Assembly (NCBI RefSeq): GCF_001995255.1
Contig: NZ_MUZR01000014.1
Coordinates: 5,254 to 69,253 of the forward strand
Direction: 5' to 3'
Source: Thioalkalivibrio halophilus
Lineage (GTDB): Bacteria; Pseudomonadota; Gammaproteobacteria; Ectothiorhodospirales; Ectothiorhodospiraceae
DNA length: 64,000 nucleotides
Translations under genes and position numbers: made by a program
Shown here: piece after piece, positions 29,101 to 35,507 of the stretch
Position numbering within the stretch: position 1 is the stretch's first letter
How the letters are laid out: every line of letters begins with the position of its first letter
The notes under the pieces: generated by a model
What the model was told of the DNA's origin: nothing
Databases searched by the model: none
Seen by the model: only the letters and a program-made list of their open reading frames with translations

Positions 29101-30025
29101 CATCGTGCGCAATTCCATATTGCTGGTCGATTTCGGTCGCCAGGCGGTGGATCAGGGACATGACGTCCGCGAGGCGATGATCCTCGCCTGTCAGGCGCGC
29201 ACGCGGCCCATCATCATCACCGCGTTCGCGCTGCTCGCCGGTTCCAGCGTCATCCTGTTCGACCCCATTTTCCAGGGCATGGCGATCTCGCTGATGTTCG
29301 GGACCATCGTGGCCACGCTGCTGACCCTGGTCGTTATCCCGCTGGGCTGTATCTCCGGGCGGCGCGCGTTCTGTCCCGCCTCGCTGGAAGACGGCGACGG
29401 CACCAACGGCTCCGGCTGTGCTACCCCGACGAGTGGCAGTGCCGGGACCGGCCGTGACGACAATCCCTTCGGCCCGGCCGAGGGCGGACCGGTCACACGC
29501 GCAGTCCAGTATCTCGGGTTGTATCTGCGCTGCCTGGCCGCCGCCTTCGTCGAGGGCATGCGCGATCTTTTCCTCGCCTTGTTGAAGCTTCTGCGCGGCC
29601 GTTTCGGGGCGCGCCCGGGGCCGGGGCCGGGGCCGGGCGGTGGCCCGAGATCCGGCGGTTCCGGCTCGGGCTCCGGGCCTTCTCCAGCCCCGTCGTCCGG
29701 TCCTGCGCCGGGTCCCCCCGCGTCGGGGGCCTCGGACGGCCCCTCCGGCCGTGGAGCGGACGCGGGTGCGAACGCCGAATCCGCGCCGGACGAGGGCCAT
29801 GGATCGAAGGAGGGGGGTACGGCCGAGCCCCGGAAATCCGGCAGGGATACCCGTTCCGACGGATCGGAGAGCGCCGGGACGGAGACTCCGCAGGATCACG
29901 ATTCCACCACCACGGAACAGAAGTCGGAACCCGGGGAAGACGGAAAAGAACCGTCTTCCTCGGGGGCGGGCCCCGGTGCACGCCATTCGGGTGGCCGCCG
30001 ACGCCGGGGTATTCGGCTGAAATGA
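26141..30025 (+). CDS. RND efflux permease with long disordered C-terminal tail, second system
   Basis: A 1294-residue inner-membrane transporter. The AcrB-type core covers about 1-1065: TM1 (about 32-55), TM4 with GILVDDAIVVVENIYRR (both canonical acidic residues present) and the TM10-12 cluster ending VVIPLGCIS. The remaining 225 residues have no counterpart in AcrB. They comprise a Cys-containing linker, an amphipathic or hydrophobic segment (about 1117-1160, LYLRCLAAAFVEGM) and about 135 residues of Gly/Pro/Ser then Asp/Glu/Ser-rich low-complexity sequence ending in a basic RRRRGIRLK. The tail should be cytosolic. It is followed after 30 bp by the first Gly/Tyr-rich protein gene. Confidence 0.9.
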   Translation: MSDQEPRNQERPGDHATDPGIAGRMARAFVHSPLSPLLLLASIAIGILGLVVTPRQEDPQISVPMVDIMVEYPGVPSEQVASLAARPLERLMSELSGVDNVYSVSQRGEAMVTVQFDVGEEMESSVVKVHDRLMSNRDLMPPGVSEPMVKPKGADDVPVVTLTFWSHEVDDAMLRQIALDAQQQLNEVPDTAQSFVVSGREEKLRIEVRPERLEGYGVTLDQIAGAVRQANSERGAGAIEAGGRHMSVHTGSFLTSAEDVERLLISVEDGRPVYLRDVADVSYGPGEVDRFVRHYSGPAAEAPDAAPEGASAVTLAIAKKPGSNGVTVANGVLERLERLKGSAIPDNVGVEISRDYGKTANEKVNELIFKLFVATFAVTLLVALFLGLRAALVVLIVIPVVILFTVFSAWLLDYTIDRVSLFALIFAIGILVDDAIVVVENIYRRWLMKRGLDAETNVDAVREVGNPTILATFTVIAALLPMGFVSGMMGPYMQPIPVLGSVAMLFSLVAAFVFTPWLTQRLRPSMAYLEKATEKEHRQAERLGTFFRRVIPGLADNPARGYAFLAGIVVVFFLMASLFYTTDVRVKMLPLDNKPEFQVMINFPEGTALTETASLSEAMVSELREFEEVTGLQAYVGTAAPFNFNGLVRHYYLRQDPWLGDIQVQLVDKGDRARSSHEIATEARERLTPLAREAGARIEVVEMPPGPPVLQSVVAEVYGPDADTRRQVARDLEGMFRGAEHVADVDSFLQAPHDVWHFDVDRDKALRRGVTVETVNQTLETAIGGRVLGDIKARSLVEPHLIELRLPRPTRSDIGRLEQLPVASQHGGTVSLGELGRFVERPQDEPIYHKNLRPVEYVTGEVVGRLAAPVYGMLEVQEQLADYELPDGSRVQPHWLGPPPNDGSTAFEWAGEWTVTYETFRDMGIAFAIALILIYMLVVWEFGNFVLPGIIMAPIPLTLIGIIPGHWLFNAEFTATSMIGFIALAGIIVRNSILLVDFGRQAVDQGHDVREAMILACQARTRPIIITAFALLAGSSVILFDPIFQGMAISLMFGTIVATLLTLVVIPLGCISGRRAFCPASLEDGDGTNGSGCATPTSGSAGTGRDDNPFGPAEGGPVTRAVQYLGLYLRCLAAAFVEGMRDLFLALLKLLRGRFGARPGPGPGPGGGPRSGGSGSGSGPSPAPSSGPAPGPPASGASDGPSGRGADAGANAESAPDEGHGSKEGGTAEPRKSGRDTRSDGSESAGTETPQDHDSTTTEQKSEPGEDGKEPSSSGAGPGARHSGGRRRRGIRLK

Positions 30026-30055
30026 GCAATCACTGAAAGAACCTCAAGGAGGTTA

Positions 30056-30799
30056 ATGATGAAGAAGCGATTTAATGCACGCATGCTCGGTCTGGCCATG
30101 GCCGGCGCCGCAGTGGTCTCGATGTCCGTGCTGGGCGCGGCCCAGGCGGAAGAAGGGAACCCGGGCGCTCAGGGTCAGCCGATGGGCCAGCATGCTCCGG
30201 TTCCCGGTCCCTGGGGCCAGCCGGGTCCGTATGGACAGGGCATGGGCGGGCATCAGGGCGGCGAGATGATGCAGCGTCGCGATGCCTCCGGTGACTTCAG
30301 CTTCGGCATGTCCGGGCGCAGCCACGGGCAGGGCTACGGCCAGGGCCGCGGTCAGGGATATGGCCAGGGCCGCGGTCAGGGATATGGCCAGGGCTACGGT
30401 CAGGGTTACGGCCCGGGACATGGTTATGGCCCGCGGTATGGATACGGCCCGGGCCATGGTGCCGGCTATGGTCCGCAGCAGGGTCATGGCCCCGGCATGA
30501 TGCACGGTCCCGCGTACGGTCCCGGTTATGGTCCCGGTATGCAGGGTCCCGGAGGCTACGGCCAGATGCCGGAATTTGATCCCGAAGATCTGCCGGAGGA
30601 CATGCCGGAAGAGATGCGCGAGCGTATCGAGCGCATGCAGGCCGAGCGGCAGGAACGCATCGAGGAAATGGAAGCCATGCGCGAGGCCCGAATGGAAGCC
30701 ATGAAGAAGGGTCGCCAGGCCTACATGGAAGAGATGGAACGCCAGCGCGAGATGCGCATGGAGCAGATGGAAGAGCGTCGCGACTCGGGGGACTACTGA
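30056..30799 (+). CDS. Exported Gly/Tyr/Gln-rich repeat protein, sulfur-globule-protein-like (copy 1)
   Basis: About 247 residues. AGGAGG sits before two adjacent ATGs (30056 and 30059; the second has better spacing). The signal peptide ends at GAAQA (about 31). The mature part has three zones: a Gly/Gln/Pro region; GYGQGRGQ and GYGPG repeats (about 85-175) introduced by GDFSFGMSGRSHGQGYG; and a C-terminal Glu/Arg/Met-rich helix (about 185-243), likely coiled coil, ending in RRDSGDY. Regular Gly/Tyr repeats and an export signal resemble Sgp proteins of purple sulfur bacteria. That is similarity of style and of a short motif shared with the gene at 31363, not proof. Confidence 0.7.
   Translation: MMKKRFNARMLGLAMAGAAVVSMSVLGAAQAEEGNPGAQGQPMGQHAPVPGPWGQPGPYGQGMGGHQGGEMMQRRDASGDFSFGMSGRSHGQGYGQGRGQGYGQGRGQGYGQGYGQGYGPGHGYGPRYGYGPGHGAGYGPQQGHGPGMMHGPAYGPGYGPGMQGPGGYGQMPEFDPEDLPEDMPEEMRERIERMQAERQERIEEMEAMREARMEAMKKGRQAYMEEMERQREMRMEQMEERRDSGDY
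30330..30440 (+). repeat. Tandem 24-bp coding repeats
   Basis: The unit CAGGGCCGCGGTCAGGGATATGGC recurs nearly unchanged and degrades into GGCTACGGTCAGGGTTACGGC-type units. It encodes the GYGQGRGQ repeats of the exported protein and is a likely site of length change by slippage. Confidence 0.75.
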
Positions 30800-30849
30800 G
30801 CACCGGGTGACGCATGGGAGCGAGGCGAATGGCGTTCGGAGGTGACGGC

Positions 30850-31266
30850 ATGCAGCGGGGAGCAACAGCGGGGCGGAGCGTCCTGCTGGTGGCCCTGGTG
30901 ACGGTCGGGCTGATGGTGGCCGCTGCGGCTGCCGAGGCCCGGGAACGTCACAACCCGTGGCATGCCGGACCGCCATCCGCGGCCGATGCGGGAGAGCCGG
31001 GAGGCTTCACCCGGAGCGAACCCCGGTCGGCTGGATCGTTCCCTCCGCCGGACTACGATCCGGCGCGGCGGGGACGCGAGGACCGCTCGCGCGTTCCCGC
31101 AGGTGAAGCACGCCCGGGTCCCGGGATGTCGCCCTACGGTTACGGGTCCGGTCCGTATCCGTATGGCGGCCACCGGGGACCGGGGGCAAGTGAACCGGGC
31201 ATGTCAGGATATGGATTCCCGTTCTTCGGCGGCCCGGGTTCATGGGGACCCTTTTCGGGGCCCTGA
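30850..31266 (+). CDS. Exported Gly/Pro-rich protein (copy 2 position)
   Basis: A 138-residue protein. ATG 30850 follows GGAGGTGA at ideal spacing; upstream in-frame ATGs lack this. The signal peptide has a hydrophobic core, LLVALVTVGLMVAAAAA, and cleaves near AEARE. The mature chain is low complexity: Arg/Asp/Pro-rich first, then SPYGYGSGPYPYGGHRGPG and GYGFPFFGGPGSWGPFSGP. The terminal FPFFGGPG element recurs as MPFFGGPG in the protein encoded at 31363, which suggests the two are related. No catalytic motif is visible. It probably belongs to the same structural set as its neighbours. Confidence 0.6.
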   Translation: MQRGATAGRSVLLVALVTVGLMVAAAAAEARERHNPWHAGPPSAADAGEPGGFTRSEPRSAGSFPPPDYDPARRGREDRSRVPAGEARPGPGMSPYGYGSGPYPYGGHRGPGASEPGMSGYGFPFFGGPGSWGPFSGP

Positions 31267-31270
31267 ATCA

Positions 31271-31286
31271 CCTGCCTTCGGGCAGG
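31271..31286 (+). other. UUCG tetraloop hairpin between two Gly-rich protein genes
   Basis: CCTGCC-TTCG-GGCAGG is a perfect 6-bp stem capped by a C(UUCG)G tetraloop, an exceptionally stable RNA fold, 4 bp after the stop at 31266. No U-run follows, so it is more likely a 3'-end protecting or processing element than a terminator. Confidence 0.55.
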
Positions 31287-31362
31287 GGCCGGTGCGTGAC
31301 CGCCCTCCGCGCATCGGTGGCAGAAATGGGAGGGCATGTCTCCGAGAGGAGGAGGTAACACT

Positions 31363-31800
31363 ATGAGCAAGTTTCTGAAAGCAGCCGTTCTTGCGGCATC
31401 CATGGCCGGTCTGGCCGCTGCCCCGATGATGGCTTCCGCGCAGTGGGGCGGCCCGGGGTATGGCGGCCCGGGCTACGGGGCTCCGTACGGTCCCGGTTAT
31501 GGCTATGGCCCCGGCTACGGTGGCATGCCGTTCTTTGGCGGTCCGGGTTACGGCCGCGGCCACAACATGGGCGACATGATGGGCGACATGATGGGCGATT
31601 TCGATTTCTCCGCCCGCGGTCGCGGTCATGGTCACGGCTACGGTCACGGGCGTGGTGACGGCTACGGCTATGGTCGTGGTCAGGGCTACGGTCCCGGCTA
31701 CTATGGCCATCCGGGCTACGGTTACGGCCCCGGGTACGGCTATGGCCCGCAGCAGGGCATGCCGCAGCAGGGCATGCCGCAGCAGCAGCAAGAGCAGTGA
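31363..31800 (+). CDS. Exported Gly/Tyr-rich protein, sulfur-globule-protein-like (copy 3)
   Basis: A 145-residue protein, with ATG 31363 behind AGGAGGT. The signal peptide cleaves near MASAQ (about 26). The mature chain is GYG/GPGYG repeats interrupted by an acidic Met/Phe core, [19 protein letters not shown] (about 67-85), and ends in GMPQQ repeats and QQQQEQ. The GDFDF...[10 protein letters not shown] core and the flanking Gly/Tyr repeats resemble proteins annotated as sulfur globule (CV1-type) family, structural components of the envelope around periplasmic sulfur deposits. A silk-like or cell-surface role is the alternative. Strong terminator hairpins follow. Confidence 0.72.
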   Translation: MSKFLKAAVLAASMAGLAAAPMMASAQWGGPGYGGPGYGAPYGPGYGYGPGYGGMPFFGGPGYGRGHNMGDMMGDMMGDFDFSARGRGHGHGYGHGRGDGYGYGRGQGYGPGYYGHPGYGYGPGYGYGPQQGMPQQGMPQQQQEQ

Positions 31801-31807
31801 TCTGCTC

Positions 31808-31825
31808 GCACGGGCTCGCCCGTGC
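31808..31825 (+). terminator. First of two tandem hairpins after the Gly/Tyr-rich gene
   Basis: GCACGGG and CCCGTGC pair over a CTCG loop. It stands 7 bp after the stop codon and directly before a stronger hairpin, so it probably acts with that one rather than alone. Confidence 0.5.
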
Positions 31826-31831
31826 ATGATC

Positions 31832-31861
31832 GGCTGCCCGGTTCGCCGGGCAGCCCGTTTT
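31832..31861 (+). terminator. Intrinsic terminator before the parA-like gene
   Basis: A perfect 10-bp stem, GGCTGCCCGG/CCGGGCAGCC, with a TTCG loop, followed two bases later by TTTT. It separates the exported structural proteins from the cytosolic and membrane genes downstream. The parA-like start is only 26 bp later with no obvious promoter, so downstream expression probably relies on partial readthrough. Confidence 0.75.
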
Positions 31862-31887
31862 CGAATTCAATGGATCCGGGAGCCGCA

Positions 31888-32514
31888 ATGCTGACCGTGG
31901 TGGCCAACCTGAAGGGTGGAACGGGCAAGAGCACCGTCGCTTTCAATCTCGCGCTCTGGCTGCTCGCGAAAGGGCACCGCGTGCAGGCCGTGGACCTGGA
32001 TCCGCAGGGGACTCTCGGCGATGTCCTGGAAGTGCGGCAGGAGGAGGGGTACAGCCCCGCGCTCCCCGCCACGACCGATGCCGACGTCGCGCTGGGTCGG
32101 CAGGGGGATTTCGATCACTGGCTGGTGGACGTCGGGCCCTCCGCCATGGACACCCTGATGCAGGCGGTCGCCGCCGCGGACCGGGTGCTGATCCCGGTGC
32201 CGCCCAGTCAGGCCGACGTCTGGTCCACTCACCGTTTCGTGCGCGAGATCCAGGGGCGTCGGACCGATCGCGACACAGGCCCCGGCATCGAGGTATTCAT
32301 CAATCGCGCCGACACGCACCAGTTCGTGCGCGAGACCGAGGAGACTGCGGAGGCCCTGCAGCAGATCGAGGGTATCCGTTTTCTGCGCCCTCGGCTGAAG
32401 CAGCGCACGGCCTTCCGTCGGTCGTTCAGCGAGGGTCTCGCGGTGAACGAGCTGGAGCCATCCGGCAAGGCGGCGGAGGAGCTGGATCGACTGGCCCGGG
32501 CAATTTTCGGATAA
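31888..32514 (+). CDS. Orphan ParA/MinD-family ATPase
   Basis: A 208-residue cytosolic ATPase. ATG 31888 follows GGGAG; an upstream in-frame ATG (31870) is less likely. The deviant Walker A is NLKGGTGKST (residues 8-17), the A' region is VDLDPQGTL and Walker B is HWLVDVGPS. There is no N-terminal HTH, no ParB gene and no parS-like array nearby, so it is of the small orphan type that positions cargo such as carboxysomes, chemoreceptor arrays or conjugation machinery. Two membrane coiled-coil proteins and a dynamin-like GTPase follow at 35-55 bp gaps, suggesting an envelope-associated cargo. Confidence 0.85.
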   Translation: MLTVVANLKGGTGKSTVAFNLALWLLAKGHRVQAVDLDPQGTLGDVLEVRQEEGYSPALPATTDADVALGRQGDFDHWLVDVGPSAMDTLMQAVAAADRVLIPVPPSQADVWSTHRFVREIQGRRTDRDTGPGIEVFINRADTHQFVRETEETAEALQQIEGIRFLRPRLKQRTAFRRSFSEGLAVNELEPSGKAAEELDRLARAIFG

Positions 32515-32549
32515 AAAGGGGCTATCCCCTCCAGGAAACGAGGTGACAA

Positions 32550-33191
32550 ATGGGATCAGGTGAAGACAAGCCGCGCCACGGTTTCATCAATCGCTACTGG
32601 GTGCTGATCGTGATCGTCCTCTGGTTGATCGCCTGGTCCGCCCGTGACTGGCTGGCGCCGGCCGAACCGGAAGATCCGCCCGCGGATTCCGGCGTCGTGC
32701 TCGAGGAAGAGCCCCCTGCCTGGGACGAAGAAGCCGCCAGGGAAGAGGCTGCTCGGGAGGAAGCCGCTCGGCAGGAAGCCGCTCGGGAAGAAGCCGCCCG
32801 GGAAGAAGCCGCCCGGGAAGAAGCCGCCAGGGAAGAAGCCGCCAGGGAAGAAGCCGCCAGGGAAGAAGCCGCGGAGGAGCCGGTGGAGGTCGAGGCGCTG
32901 TTGACCGAAGCGCGGGAGACGTACTGGCGCGAGGGCGCCGCAGCCGCGATGAACATTCTCGAAGACGGGCTGGAGACGCAGGCGTACGAAAGCCGGGAAC
33001 GGGCGGACATCCTCGGGGAACTGGGCAATCTGCAACACGCCACCGGCGACGTTGAAGCCGCCATGGGCAGCTGGGACCGGGCGCTGGAGAAGCTTCCGGA
33101 GGGCGAACGCCGGGCGATGATGGCCCCACTGCGTCCGATCTATGCCCGGCATCATCCGCAAGGGGTGGACCACCTGGAACGGTTCCGCTGA
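32550..33191 (+). CDS. Membrane-anchored protein with EEAAR repeats and TPR-like C-terminus
   Basis: A 213-residue protein. A short basic N-terminus and one TM segment (about 16-32, YWVLIVIVLWLIAWSA) are followed by Pro/Asp/Glu linkers and about ten copies of a five-residue EEAAR repeat (60-110), predicted to form a long charged single alpha-helix. The last 100 residues (AAAAMNILEDGLETQ, ADILGELGNLQHATGDVEAAMGSWDRAL) look like tetratricopeptide helices. This layout suggests a spacer arm presenting a protein-binding head. No enzymatic motif is seen. It sits between the ParA-like gene and a second membrane coiled-coil gene. Confidence 0.7.
   Translation: MGSGEDKPRHGFINRYWVLIVIVLWLIAWSARDWLAPAEPEDPPADSGVVLEEEPPAWDEEAAREEAAREEAARQEAAREEAAREEAAREEAAREEAAREEAAREEAAEEPVEVEALLTEARETYWREGAAAAMNILEDGLETQAYESRERADILGELGNLQHATGDVEAAMGSWDRALEKLPEGERRAMMAPLRPIYARHHPQGVDHLERFR
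32727..32879 (+). repeat. 15-bp tandem repeats encoding EEAAR
   Basis: Units such as GAAGCCGCCAGGGAA recur about ten times in frame, several of them identical at the DNA level. The near-identity implies recent expansion or homogenisation and predicts copy-number differences between strains. Confidence 0.85.
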
Positions 33192-33244
33192 GGTTTGCGG
33201 CACCCTCCACATCACGTGTGCTGTAGTCACCGACCGGAGGAACG

Positions 33245-33793
33245 ATGGGTGCGAAAGACAGGCCAGCTGACGGCGACAGTCAGTATTACGAGGTCAAGGA
33301 CGAGGCGGACGATGCGCAACGACGGGCCCGGCGGCTCGAACTGATCGTCTATGCTTCCCTGGTCGCATTCGTTGTGCTGGCGGTGTACGGTTTCTGGTTG
33401 ATCACCAGCCTGACCCGGGACGTGTCACAGCTGACCGAGGAGATCTCCTCGATGACCCGGGTGGTGGACCGCGACATGTCGGCGATTGTGCGCCACATGG
33501 AGGCGATGGAGGGCCGCATGGTGGATATTGCGGGGTCCACGGCCGAGATGGAGCAGAGCGTTGCGTCCATCAGCGAGGACACCGGCCGCATGAGCACGGA
33601 CATCGGGTCGATGACCCGGGATACCGAGGTGATGGCCGGGTCCGTGATCGGCATGCAGCGCGACATGTGGAGCCTGAATCGCAATGTGGGCGGTCCCATG
33701 GGTATGATGAACATGTTCAACCCACTCTCGGGGCAGGGCGGTCCCTATCCGGGGTCGGGCGGCCCATACCGTCCGCCGTCGGCGCCGCGCTAG
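33245..33793 (+). CDS. Membrane-anchored coiled-coil protein, chemoreceptor-like without signalling tip
   Basis: A 182-residue protein beginning at ATG 33245 after a GGAGG. A charged N-terminus, one TM helix (about 31-54) and a long coiled coil follow (about 55-150), with heptad-spaced Met/Ile/Val (EEISSMTRVVDRDMSAIVRH, MEQSVASISEDTGRMSTDI). This resembles HAMP-proximal or methyl-accepting helices but lacks the conserved hairpin signalling tip. The C-terminus is Gly/Pro-rich (GGPMGMMNMFNP, GGPYPGSGGPYRPP), echoing the exported Gly-rich proteins upstream. It may be an adaptor between the ParA ATPase and its cargo. Function unknown. Confidence 0.65.
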   Translation: MGAKDRPADGDSQYYEVKDEADDAQRRARRLELIVYASLVAFVVLAVYGFWLITSLTRDVSQLTEEISSMTRVVDRDMSAIVRHMEAMEGRMVDIAGSTAEMEQSVASISEDTGRMSTDIGSMTRDTEVMAGSVIGMQRDMWSLNRNVGGPMGMMNMFNPLSGQGGPYPGSGGPYRPPSAPR

Positions 33794-33839
33794 TCGTGTG
33801 CGCGGTCTGCCCCGGGCCCGAACCAATACGGAGATCGGA

Positions 33840-35411
33840 ATGTTCAATCGACCTGGCAGCCGCGTCCGCAAGCAGCTCAAGCTCCTGAGTGACCGTCTGG
33901 CGGAGGAAAACCCGGTCCTCGAGGGCGTGGTCAATCCGTTCCGGGAACTGGATCGGGTCGGATATGCCTCGGGCCTGCTGGATCCGGAAGAAGAGTCCTA
34001 CGCCTTCACCATTTCGTGGTGGCCGATGATCTCGGTCCTGGGGACCTTTTCCTCGGGCAAGTCCACGTTCATCAACGAGTTCGTGGGTGAAACCGTGCAG
34101 CGCAGCGGCAGTCAGGCGGTGGACGACAAGTTCACCGTGATCTCCTATGGCGGCAGCGAACGGGTGCAGGAGCTCCCGGGCCTGGCGCTCGACGGTGATC
34201 CGCGCTTCCCGTTCTATCGGGTGTCCGACGAGATCGAACGCATCACCGATGGCGGCGGGCGCACGGTGGATCATTTCCTGGCCATGAAGACCGCGCGCGC
34301 GGAGCAGCTGCGGGGCCGCATTCTGATCGACTCGCCCGGCTTCGATGCCGACGAGCAACGCACCACCATCCTGCAGCTGACCGACCACATCATCGATCTG
34401 TCGGATCTGGTGCTGGTGTTCTTCGATGCACGGCACCCCGAACCCGGCGCCATGCGCGACACCCTGGAACACCTGGTCAACCGGGTGGCCGAGCGCAACG
34501 ACTTCACCAAGCTGGTCTTTATCCTGAACCAGATCGACACGACCTGGCGCGAGGACAACCTCGAGGAAGTCGTCGCGGCCTGGCAGCGCGCGGTGGTGCG
34601 CCAGGGGAATGCAACCGGGCGTTTCTACTGCATCTACAACGAAAGCGGTGCGGTGGAGATCGGGGACCCGCAGGTGCGGGAACGCTACGAGGAGAAATCC
34701 GCGCACGACCGCGAGGAGATCCACAAGAAAATCCGGGAGATCAGTTCGTCGCGGTCCTATCGCATTATTGGAGCATTGCAGGCGATTGCCGAGTCCATCG
34801 AGATGGATGTGCTGCCGGCGATCAAGCGCAGCCTCGACCGCTGGCGTCGTCGGGTGCTGCAGTTCGACGCGGGCATGATGGGGGTGCTCGTGGCGGTGCT
34901 CGCGGTGATCGGGTATCAGGCGACCGACGGCATCCGTCCGTGGATCGACGGGCGGGTGTGGGGAACTCTGCTGGATAACCCGGTCTGGACCTCGGCGGGC
35001 GTGATCCTGCTGGTGGTGGCTCTGGGCGGGATCCATTTCTTCAACCGGCGCTGGCTGGCGCGGCGAATCGCGCGCGAACTGCCGAAGGAATCGGCGGCGG
35101 GGAACTGGCAGGAGGCCTTCCTCAAGAGCACCCGTCCGATGCGTTCGCTATTCGCGCGCTCGCCGCGCGGACTCGGGCGGCGGCGTCTGGCGCGTCTGCA
35201 TGGTCTCCGCGATCAGGCAGAGGCCTATATCCAGAAGCTCAACAATCAGTTCGTGGACGCACGTCCCGTGGATCCCGGCAGTGGCCGGGCGTCCGCGGCG
35301 GACGTCCACCGTCCGGCGGAGGCGGCCGAACGGCGGCCGGCGCCGGAATCCGGACCGGATCAGGAAGGTTCGGCCGAGGTCAGTGATGCAGGGAGCAACG
35401 GAACGCGGTAG
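33840..35411 (+). CDS. Dynamin/EHD-like membrane GTPase
   Basis: A 523-residue protein. ATG 33840 is preferred over an upstream in-frame ATG because of GGAGATCGGA spacing. The G1 P-loop is GTFSSGKST (68-76), the G3 motif is DSPGF (164-168), and NQID (230-233) stands at the G4 position instead of N/TKxD. The order and flanks (VLVFFDARHPEPG, KLVFILNQID) recall EHD and bacterial dynamin-like proteins. A helical stretch precedes two hydrophobic segments (about 344-360 and 384-401), so it is probably anchored in the inner membrane. The tail is Pro/Glu/Ala-rich and disordered. Such proteins tubulate, bend or fuse membranes. Confidence 0.8.
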   Translation: MFNRPGSRVRKQLKLLSDRLAEENPVLEGVVNPFRELDRVGYASGLLDPEEESYAFTISWWPMISVLGTFSSGKSTFINEFVGETVQRSGSQAVDDKFTVISYGGSERVQELPGLALDGDPRFPFYRVSDEIERITDGGGRTVDHFLAMKTARAEQLRGRILIDSPGFDADEQRTTILQLTDHIIDLSDLVLVFFDARHPEPGAMRDTLEHLVNRVAERNDFTKLVFILNQIDTTWREDNLEEVVAAWQRAVVRQGNATGRFYCIYNESGAVEIGDPQVRERYEEKSAHDREEIHKKIREISSSRSYRIIGALQAIAESIEMDVLPAIKRSLDRWRRRVLQFDAGMMGVLVAVLAVIGYQATDGIRPWIDGRVWGTLLDNPVWTSAGVILLVVALGGIHFFNRRWLARRIARELPKESAAGNWQEAFLKSTRPMRSLFARSPRGLGRRRLARLHGLRDQAEAYIQKLNNQFVDARPVDPGSGRASAADVHRPAEAAERRPAPESGPDQEGSAEVSDAGSNGTR

Positions 35412-35507
35412 GCTTCCGGCTGCTCTGGTTGGTGCCTGCCTGCTGTCGAAAAAAAGCAAAGCGGTCGCGGGACGGCCCAGGGCCGGCTGCACCGAAGGAG
35501 GAGAGCA

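Noticed and set aside
25349-29986. A 1545-codon open frame antisense to the second RND permease and its adaptor
   Set aside because: It is a shadow frame produced by GC-rich third positions. It has low-complexity His/Arg/Gln composition and no domain, while the opposite strand has a clear RND protein.
30330-30560. Possible CRISPR-like direct repeats
   Set aside because: Repeats are 24 bp, contiguous without unique spacers, in frame, and encode the GYGQGRGQ motif of an exported protein.
31888-32514. ParA gene as a sign of an integrated plasmid or conjugative element
   Set aside because: No ParB, replication, relaxase, integrase or transposase gene and no att-like repeats are nearby, and base composition matches the surroundings.
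32587-33230. Antisense open frames with GGFFPGGFFPG-type repeats
   Set aside because: They are the reverse complement of the EEAAR repeat. The sense frame has a ribosome-binding site, TM segment and TPR-like end.
33245-33793. Methyl-accepting chemotaxis protein
   Set aside because: It has a TM helix and coiled coil, but the conserved hairpin signalling tip and methylation-region length are missing and no che genes are near.
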